From SH-MAG3 sp036374995 (GTDB taxonomy: Bacteria; Gemmatimonadota; Gemmatimonadetes; Longimicrobiales; RSA9): 64,000 bases of DNA. The translations under genes were made by a program, and so were the position numbers. The notes beneath the pieces are model-generated. The model did no database searches. It saw nothing but the letters and a program-made list of their open reading frames with translations, and was not told where the DNA came from. Where the stretch lies: contig DASUSS010000040.1 of assembly GCA_036374995.1 (NCBI GenBank), forward strand, positions 28,682-92,681, read 5' to 3'. Of this stretch, positions 57,804-64,000 are shown piece by piece. Within the stretch, counting starts at the first letter, position 1, and every line of letters starts with the position of its first letter.

Positions 57804-58762
57804 CACGGCCACAGCAGCGACTGCGCGCCCTGAATGCCGGCGTGCGGACCGTGGATCGTCTCGGACGCGAGCAGCGCGACGAGGCGCAGCAGGAACCCGC
57901 CGGCGAGCACGAGCACGGCGCCGGTGAAGAGCGGGCGGCTGCGCCAGCGCTCGGCGATCCAGACGGGCCGGAAGTGGAGCACCAGCGGCACGAGGATGCC
58001 GAATACGAGCACGATCAGGAGCAGCAGGCCGCGCCAGCTCAGCCACACGCTCGCCACACTGCCGAGCGAGATGACGAAGAACGCGAGCACGACGAGCTCG
58101 AGCAGGAGCGCCCAGCCGTCGAACCATGCGAGCCAGCGGACGGTGGAGCCGCGCACGTCCGCCTCCACGCGCCAGAGCGCGAGCAGGATGAGCAGGGCTG
58201 CGGCCGTCGATGCAGCGGACACGAGGAACAGCACGCCGAGGAACTCGGTGTCCGCCCAGATCGGCCGGTTCGTGACCGACAGCAGCACGCCGGTGTAGCC
58301 GGCGATGAAGAATCCGGCCGCAGCGCCGAAGAGCGCGAGCACGCGACCGGCGAGGCTGTCGTAGAGCACGCGCAGTCCGTGATAGCGGATGCGTCGCTCG
58401 TCGGCGAGCACGCCGATCGCGGACAGCGTCGCGATCACACCGAACAGGAACAGCGCCCATGAGCCGATCGACATTGGCGACCACGGCTTCAGGATCGGCA
58501 GCGGGAACCGCTCCGACTGGAGGAGCATGTGCCAGAAGCGGAGCGGCCGGCCGAGATCGACGATGAGCAGGAGACCGCTGAGGATCGCCCCGATCGCCGC
58601 GACGATATAGCCGATGCGCACGACCGGCCGGTCCTCGGGACGACCGAGCCAGTGCAGTACGGCGGCCAGGAAGTACGAGCCGCCCGCAATGCCGCCGACG
58701 AAGAAGTACGGCACGATGTAGAGCAGCCAGTCGGGCGGCGCGGTGAACCAGGTGTCAGACAT
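57803..58762 (-). CDS. nrfD: NrfD/PsrC-type membrane subunit
   Basis: This 319-aa protein has about eight transmembrane helices and the NrfD pattern: LYIVPYFFVGGIAGGSYFLA, IVDLGRPLRFWHML, PMSIGSWALFLFG and FFIAGYTGVLLSVT. It would pass formate-derived electrons to the quinone pool in place of the cytochrome b subunit of E. coli FDH-N. It starts 9 bp after fdhB. Confidence 0.92.
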   Translation of the reverse strand: MSDTWFTAPPDWLLYIVPYFFVGGIAGGSYFLAAVLHWLGRPEDRPVVRIGYIVAAIGAILSGLLLIVDLGRPLRFWHMLLQSERFPLPILKPWSPMSIGSWALFLFGVIATLSAIGVLADERRIRYHGLRVLYDSLAGRVLALFGAAAGFFIAGYTGVLLSVTNRPIWADTEFLGVLFLVSAASTAAALLILLALWRVEADVRGSTVRWLAWFDGWALLLELVVLAFFVISLGSVASVWLSWRGLLLLIVLVFGILVPLVLHFRPVWIAERWRSRPLFTGAVLVLAGGFLLRLVALLASETIHGPHAGIQGAQSLLWP

Positions 58763-58771
58763 GGCTCGCTC

Positions 58772-59686
58772 TCATGGCGCGAGGTCCGGGGGCGGCGGTG
58801 GGACATCGTCCTCTTCTGCGGCGAACCGATCCATCCTCTGCTTGCGCAGCCCGATCGCGGCAAGCGCGCCGAGCGCAACGGCACCGGCCGTCGACAGCGC
58901 CGCGCTGTCGATCAGGTTGCGGCTCGGCATCTGCGGGTTCCGCGGCAGCCCGTACACCTCCGGCTCGTCGACGAGCAGGAAGAACGCGTTCAGTCCGCCG
59001 AGCGGGCCATCGGCGTCCGCGCCGTACAGGTACGCGTCGGTCACGCCATCCGCACGCAGCTGCTCGACCCGCTGCGCGGCACGCTCGCGCAGATCCTCGA
59101 CCGTGCCGAACTGGATCGAATCGGTCGGACACGCCTTCGAGCACGCCGGCTCCAGCCCGACACTGATCCGGTCGTAGCACATCGTGCACTTCTGTGCCGT
59201 GCCGGACGCGGGATTCATGTCGATGACACCGAACGGGCACGCCGCAATGCACGCACGGCAGCCGTTGCACACATCCGACTGGATGACGACCGTATCGAAC
59301 TCCGTGCGGATGATGGCACCGGTCGGACACACCTCGAGGCAGCCGGCCTGCACGCAGTGCTTGCACACGTCGCTCATCATGAGCCAGCGGCCGTTGTACT
59401 CCTCGGGGAACTGCTCCACGAACTTGACGTGCCGCCAGTGGAGGCCGTCGAGTCGACGCGTGTTGTCGTAGCTGTCGCCCGACATCTCGCCGACACCGCC
59501 ATCCCGCGCGGGCAGCTGGTTCCAGTTCTTGCACGCGACCTCGCACGCCTTGCAGCCGATGCAGATCGTGGTGTCCGTGAAGAACCCCATCGGCTGCGCC
59601 TCGGGCCCGCCATAGTAGTACGTCGGCGCGGTCGTGGCGGCGGCGGTGTCCTGGCCGAGGATCGGCAACGGTGCGTACGCGGCCAT
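58772..59686 (-). CDS. fdhB: formate dehydrogenase iron-sulfur subunit
   Basis: This 304-aa ferredoxin-like subunit has four 4Fe-4S motifs: CIGCKACEVACKNWNQLP, CKHCVQAGCLEVCP, CNGCRACIAACPFGV and CTMCYDR...CSKACP. It relays electrons from FdhA to the NrfD-type subunit. A C-terminal hydrophobic helix (STAGAVALGALAAIGL) could anchor it in the membrane, as in FdnH. The ATG overlaps the fdhA stop by one base (TAATG). Confidence 0.94.
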   Translation of the reverse strand: MAAYAPLPILGQDTAAATTAPTYYYGGPEAQPMGFFTDTTICIGCKACEVACKNWNQLPARDGGVGEMSGDSYDNTRRLDGLHWRHVKFVEQFPEEYNGRWLMMSDVCKHCVQAGCLEVCPTGAIIRTEFDTVVIQSDVCNGCRACIAACPFGVIDMNPASGTAQKCTMCYDRISVGLEPACSKACPTDSIQFGTVEDLRERAAQRVEQLRADGVTDAYLYGADADGPLGGLNAFFLLVDEPEVYGLPRNPQMPSRNLIDSAALSTAGAVALGALAAIGLRKQRMDRFAAEEDDVPPPPPDLAP

Positions 59687-62600
59687 TACGCTTTCTCCAC
59701 GTTGCAGACGAACGCCTTGCCCTCGTGGATCGATACGTTCGGATCGCCGACGAGCGATGTCAGCTCGTTCACGACATCGCCGGTCGCGAGTCCCATCCAG
59801 CCCCAGTGCCACGGCATGCCGACGTGATGGATCGTGCGGCCCGCGACGTTCATGACGCCGATGCGATTCGTGACGAGTGCGCGCGCATGGATCTCGGCAC
59901 GCGGCGTCACGACGCGCACGCGGTCGAGATTCGCGATTCCCTTCTCCCGCGCGAGCGCGGTCCCGATCTCGATGAACAGCTCCGGCTGGAGCTCCGAGAG
60001 CCAGGGCAGCCAGCGGCTCATCGAGCCGGACAGGTAGTGCTCGGTCAGGCGGTACGTCGTGATGACGTGCGGGTACTGCGGATCGCCGACCGCGGCGACG
60101 GCATTGCCCGGACGGCGCCAGTACTTGAGCACGGGCGAGCTCTGCTGTCGCGGATAGAGCACGTTCTGTACGGGCGACTCCATCGGCTCGTAGTGCGTCG
60201 GCAGCGGACCATCGACCAGACCTGCCGGCACGTACAGCCAGCCCTTGCCGTCGCCCTTCATGATGAACGCGTCGGTGCCGGAAAGCGCATCGAGGCCGAT
60301 CGCGCCGGGATTCGATGGTGCGTCCGGCGGCTTCGTCGCCGCGAAATCGGCGACGTCGTAGCCCGTCCACCGCTCGCCGTCCCACCAGACCCAGCGCTTC
60401 CGCTCGCTCCACGGATTGCCATCGGGATCCGCGGACGCGCGGTTGTACAGCACGCGGCGGTTCGCGGGCCAGGCGAAGCCCCAGCCGAGGTGTGCGCCCG
60501 GCTGGTTCGGCCGGTCCGGGTTGCGCGCGGCCGTGAGATTGTTGTCCGGCGCCGGGAAGCACCCGCTGTAGATCCACGACGCGCACGTCGTCGAGCCGTC
60601 ATCGCGCAGTGCGGCGAAGCCGGGCACGTGCTCGTTCGGCCGGCCGGTGTAGTAGCCGTTGATCTCGCGCAGGATCTTCAGTGCATCCGGCTCACCGGGA
60701 TAGATCGGCTCCGTGCCCGGCTCCGGATCGAAATCCCACGACAGGTTCCGCCAGCCCTGATCGCGCGGCAGCGTGCTGTCCGCATACGCCTGCTTCAGCC
60801 GCTTCGCGAGGTTGTGGTAGAACCACGTGTCGGTGCGGCAGTCGCCCGGCGCGCGCGCCGCCATGAAGTGCCACTGCAGCATACGCTGCGTGTTCGTGAA
60901 CGAGCCGTCGTACTCCGCGATCTGCGTGGACGGGAAGAAGAAGACCTCGGTGTCGATGTCCGCGACGTCGACCGAGCCGTCCTTCACTTCCGGCGCCGTA
61001 TACCAGTGCGTCGCGGTCTCGGTCAGCCAGTTGTCCTTGACGACGAGCCACTCGAGCCGGCGCAACCCCTCGCGCTCGAGCCGCGCGTTGAGCGATGTCG
61101 CGGGATTCTGACCGACGCACATCATCCCCTTCACGCGCCCGTCCGCCATTGCGGCGAACATTGCCATGTGCGAGTGATCGCCGACGATCTTCGGGTGCCA
61201 CTCGTACCCGAAGTCGTTGCGCGGCGTCGCGGCGGCGCCGTACATCGATTTCAGATAGGACACCATGAACTTCGGCGTGTTGGCCCAGTAACCGGTGGGC
61301 GAGGTCTCGGTGCGCAGGTAGTCCTCGAGCGTGTCGTGCTGCTTGAGCGCTGACGGTGCCGACATGTAGCCGTGGATGCTGTGGTACAGCGTGGGCACGT
61401 CCGTCGAGCCCTGGATCGCGGCATGCCCGCGCAGCGCCATGATGCCACCGCCCGGACGGCCGAAGTTGCCGAGCAGCAGCTGGAGCAGCGCGGCGCACGA
61501 GATCGTCTGCACGCCGTTCGTGTGCTGCGTCCACGCGACCGCATACGCAAACGCGCTGGTCCGGTCCCGGCCGGAGTTCTCGAGCAGCAGCTCGGCGACC
61601 TTCAGGAACTTCGCGCGCGGTGTACCGCACACCTGCTCCACCACCTCGGGCGTGTAGCGCGCGAAATGCCGGCGCAGGACCTGGAGCACGCAGCGTGGAT
61701 GACGAAGGGTCGGGTCGGTACGCGCCGCGGGCTGGACCAGCGAGCGGACGAGGTCGTCGTAGCCGGGTCCAAACTCGGGCTCCTCGCCCGGCTCGCCGGC
61801 CCGCGCACCTTCCGGCGTCTCGCCTGCCTGGATCGTGGCCGCCGGACGGCCCGGCGCCAGCTGGCCCTGCGTGCCCATGGTCGGGCCGGGCTCGCCCGCA
61901 CCGCGGTCGTACTGCCAGCTCTCCGATGCGTACACCCCGACGAAGCCGTTGTACGGCCAGTCTGCGGACTCCGTGTACTGCATGAGCCCGGAGAAGCGGC
62001 CGTCCAGGTCCTCCGTATCGCGGAAGTCCTCGTTGACGAGCGTCGCGGCGTTCGTGTAGTTGACGACGTAGTCGCGGAAAAACGAATCCGTGTTCCAGCG
62101 GTCGCTGCTCATCACGTGGTTGATGAGTCCGCCGAGGAACGCGATGTCGGTGCCGGCACGGATCGGCACGTGCAGGTCGGCGACGGCGCTCGTGCGCGTG
62201 AAACGCGGATCGATATGCACGATCTTCGCGCCGTTCAGCTTCGCCTTCATCGGCCAGCGGAACGCCACGGGATGGCACTCCGCCATGTTGGAGCCCATCA
62301 CGACGAGACAGTCGGTGTGCTCCAGGTTGCGCGGGTACGTCGTCGCCGCGCCTCTACCGAGCCGTGTCCCCAGACCGGGGACGCTGGAGCTGTGTCATAT
62401 TCGGGCCTGGTTCTCAATGGCGACGATGCCGAGCCCGCGGCAGAACTTCTGTGCGACGTGATTGAACTCGTTGTCGAGCGTCGCGCCGCCGAGGTTGAAG
62501 ATCGACGTCGTGCAGTTCACGCGCTTGCCGTTGGTGAGCTGCTCGACGAACGTCTCATCGCGCGTGCGCTTCACGAGCTCCGCCACGCGGTTCATCGCCC

Positions 62601-62961
62601 ACTCCAGCTCGACCTCCTCCCAGCCCGCGGCTCCAGGGCTGCGATGCAGCACGCGCTGCGGCCGGTTCGGGTTCCGGTGCAGCTGATAGATCGCCGCGCC
62701 CTTCGGACAGAGCGTGCCCTCGTTGTGCGGCGAGCGGGGGTCACCCTCGATGTTGATGATGTCGCCGTCACGCACGTGGATGAGCGTGGCGCAGCCGACC
62801 GAGCAGAACGGGCAGATGCTCGGGACGGTGCGGCTGTCGCGGATGCGGAGCGCCTGCGCGCGCGCGCGCGCGGGCGCGAGGCTCACGCCGAGTGCGGCGA
62901 TACCGCCGATCGCAGTCGCAGCGGTGGAGAGGCGAAGGAAGTCGCGGCGGGACACGTCCAT
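59686..62961 (-). CDS. fdhA: formate dehydrogenase catalytic subunit, selenocysteine-containing
   Basis: This is a molybdopterin/tungstopterin enzyme oxidising formate to CO2; 1091 aa if the in-frame TGA at 62397-62395 is read as Sec. The N-terminus has a Tat signal (SRRDFLRLSTAATAIGG) and the 4Fe-4S motif CPFCSVGC...EGTLCPKGAA. The context NQARI-Sec-HSSSVPGLGTRLGRG corresponds to NQARV-Sec-HGPTVA in E. coli FdnG. After it come VVMGSNMAECHPVAFRWPMKAK and IDPRFTRTSAVADLHVPIR. A SECIS hairpin starts 12 nt after the TGA. It is first in the fdh operon. Export places formate oxidation outside the membrane. Confidence 0.94.
62366..62397 (-). promoter_or_regulatory. bacterial SECIS element and Sec TGA codon
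   Basis: On the minus strand the TGA (62397-62395) is followed by 12 nt and then GTCCCC-GGTCT-GGGGAC (62382-62366), a 6-bp stem with a GGTCT apical loop. The loop occupies positions 22-26 counted from the T of TGA, the same as GGUCU in E. coli fdhF. This is the SelB-binding signal. Confidence 0.9.
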
Positions 62962-63002
62962 GCGGGCTACCCCTCGAGGCTGGAGTCGCGCAGCGGGAAC
63001 GC

Positions 63003-63039
63003 ACGAGGCGGACCGCCCTCACCGGCCGGTCCGCCTCGT
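63003..63039. terminator. stem-loop between the porin-like gene and fdhA
   Basis: A perfect 12-bp stem, ACGAGGCGGACC (63003-63014) with GGTCCGCCTCGT (63028-63039), has a 13-nt loop. It lies 62 bp after the stop of the porin-like gene and 41 bp before fdhA. No T run follows, so it may be a Rho-assisted terminator or a control site for fdh. Confidence 0.5.
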
Positions 63040-63100
63040 CGCTGTCGAGCCATTGTTATGCCGCGCGGACCTGCGCGCAAGGTCCACGCGGACGGATCCG

Positions 63101-64000
63101 TCAGAACGTGTAGACACCGCTCAGGATCAGCTGATTGCCCTCGCGCAGGGTCGGCGCCGCGAACCAGTTCGTGCGGCTGTGCAGCCACTCCAGCCCGAAC
63201 GCGAGCTGTTCCAGCTGGAAGCGCAGCATCGGGGCGTATTGCACGCTGCGCCGCCGCTCGAGCGGCACGCCGGCCTCGTCCTGGTTGTCCGGATCATCCG
63301 TGCCCGCGAAGCCCCAGACGCTCCAGCGCGGCGTCAGGTTGAAGCCCGCCTGGGCCCACGCGCCCCAGCCCTCGACATCGCGGAACTGGATGATGTTGCC
63401 GAAATGGTGCCCCATCGCCCGGCCCAGCCACGCGTTGCCGTGCACGGTGAGCCGGCCGAGCGCCATGCGCGCACCGAGCTGAGCTGCCCAGCTCTCGAGG
63501 TCATCGATCGCATCGTCATCGACGCCGGCACCATCCATGTCCTTCTCGTCGAAGTGGCCGGCGACGTAGGCGCCCCACGAGGCGTCACCGAGACGGCCGG
63601 TGAGATCGACCCGCGCCTCCAGCTGCGGCAGGCCCGCCTCGCCGGCACTCGGCCCGTCGTCCGCCGACGGAACTGCGCCGGGCGGCGGCGGATTCGGCTC
63701 GTCCGACCAGGAGTTCTTGAACACGCCGAGCTTCACCTGCGCGGTCGTCGAGGCGTCCGGCGCGGTCAGCATGTGGTGCAGCTGGAGTCCCAGGAACCGC
63801 CAGCCGATCAGACCGCCCGTGCCCCAGCCGAGCGGAAAGCCGATGTGCGATGTCGAGACCGGCAGGTTGCCCCACGTCAACGCGAAGTCCTGACCGAAGC
63901 GGACGGTGGTCCGGCCGTTCGTGAGCTCCGCCCACGCGAGCCGCAGCCGCGGCAGCGGCTGCTCGTCGCCGAAGTTGCCGCCGCTCGCGAACGGGCCGAA
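63101..64000 (-). CDS. outer-membrane porin-like beta barrel (partial, 5' end missing)
   Basis: The frame is open to the right edge (about 299 codons visible). It shows alternating beta-strand patterns: RLRLAWAELTNGRTTVRFGQ, LIGWRFLGLQLHHML, ASWGAYVAGHFDEKD, RWSVWGFAGTDD and LAFGLEWLHSRTNWF. It ends GVYTF with the terminal Phe used for BAM insertion. A Pro-rich loop (NPPPPGAVPSADD) is present. It resembles DcaP/alginate-export-type porins. The signal peptide lies outside the window. Confidence 0.75.
   Translation of the reverse strand, partial: FGPFASGGNFGDEQPLPRLRLAWAELTNGRTTVRFGQDFALTWGNLPVSTSHIGFPLGWGTGGLIGWRFLGLQLHHMLTAPDASTTAQVKLGVFKNSWSDEPNPPPPGAVPSADDGPSAGEAGLPQLEARVDLTGRLGDASWGAYVAGHFDEKDMDGAGVDDDAIDDLESWAAQLGARMALGRLTVHGNAWLGRAMGHHFGNIIQFRDVEGWGAWAQAGFNLTPRWSVWGFAGTDDPDNQDEAGVPLERRRSVQYAPMLRFQLEQLAFGLEWLHSRTNWFAAPTLREGNQLILSGVYTF

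Noticed and set aside
59686..62301. Separate 871-aa formate dehydrogenase gene starting at an internal ATG
   Set aside because: The sequence between 62301 and 62397 is in frame and conserved with FdnG after the Sec codon; the split is explained by TGA read as selenocysteine.

Overview
The window is uniformly G+C-rich, with codons ending in G or C and most genes packed into overlapping ATGA/GTGA-coupled runs. It encodes diderm envelope functions: a Kdo transferase, an MsbA-like exporter, several lipoproteins and an outer-membrane barrel. It also carries secreted amidohydrolases, a tricorn-type propeller protein and a Tat-exported selenoenzyme. This mix suggests a soil-type Gram-negative such as a Gemmatimonadota member. 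That assignment is inference from gene content; no 16S or database comparison was possible.

Layout. 1-7.0 kb (minus): a tricorn-like protein cut by the window edge, a family 2 glycosyltransferase with an extra Rossmann-like domain coupled to uvrA, and a class V aminotransferase. 7.1-15.8 kb (plus): a YheT hydrolase, then a complete one-operon histidine pathway, hisG-hisDC-hisH-hisA-hisB-hisF-hisN-hisIE. The operon is headed by a His-rich leader peptide and an attenuator-type terminator. HisD and HisC are fused, and a 195-bp palindromic element lies in frame at the HisD N-terminus. 15.9-22.9 kb: a chemoreceptor with a GlsB-type membrane protein, a LiaF-like protein, an ABC exporter with a micro-membrane protein, and a response regulator coupled to an EAL protein. 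23.2-31.5 kb: a putative glycoside hydrolase, a JAB peptidase coupled to a MoaD-MoeB-rhodanese fusion, waaA, an acyltransferase, a response regulator and a solitary D12-class adenine methylase. 31.5-39.6 kb (minus): DUF423, three coupled secreted amidohydrolases (two lacking the HxH metal motif) and a large hybrid histidine kinase. 39.7-45.7 kb (plus): a zinc aminopeptidase lipoprotein, a sulfotransferase, leuS, a family 4 glycosyltransferase and CsbD.

45.9-48.8 kb is an array of 22 tRNA genes, none encoding CCA. The initiator tRNA has its own promoter and terminator, and the spacers contain tRNA fragments and tRNA-like hairpins. 48.8-57 kb is an accessory stretch: a Fic-like remnant, a TolB-type lipoprotein coupled to a serine protease, an alpha/beta hydrolase that has lost its nucleophilic serine, a haloperoxidase divergent from a TetR regulator around a 12-bp inverted-repeat operator, and an Mrr-like protein. 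56.1-63.0 kb (minus) is a formate dehydrogenase operon. Its catalytic subunit is read through an in-frame TGA as selenocysteine, followed by a SECIS hairpin at the E. coli spacing. The window ends inside an outer-membrane porin-like gene.

Promoters read by eye share TTGACN - 16-18 bp - TANNTT. At least three place the expected transcription start on or next to the ATG (the his leader peptide, the JAB operon and tetR), suggesting leaderless transcripts. All function calls rest on reading the sequence and on family knowledge; none was checked by search.
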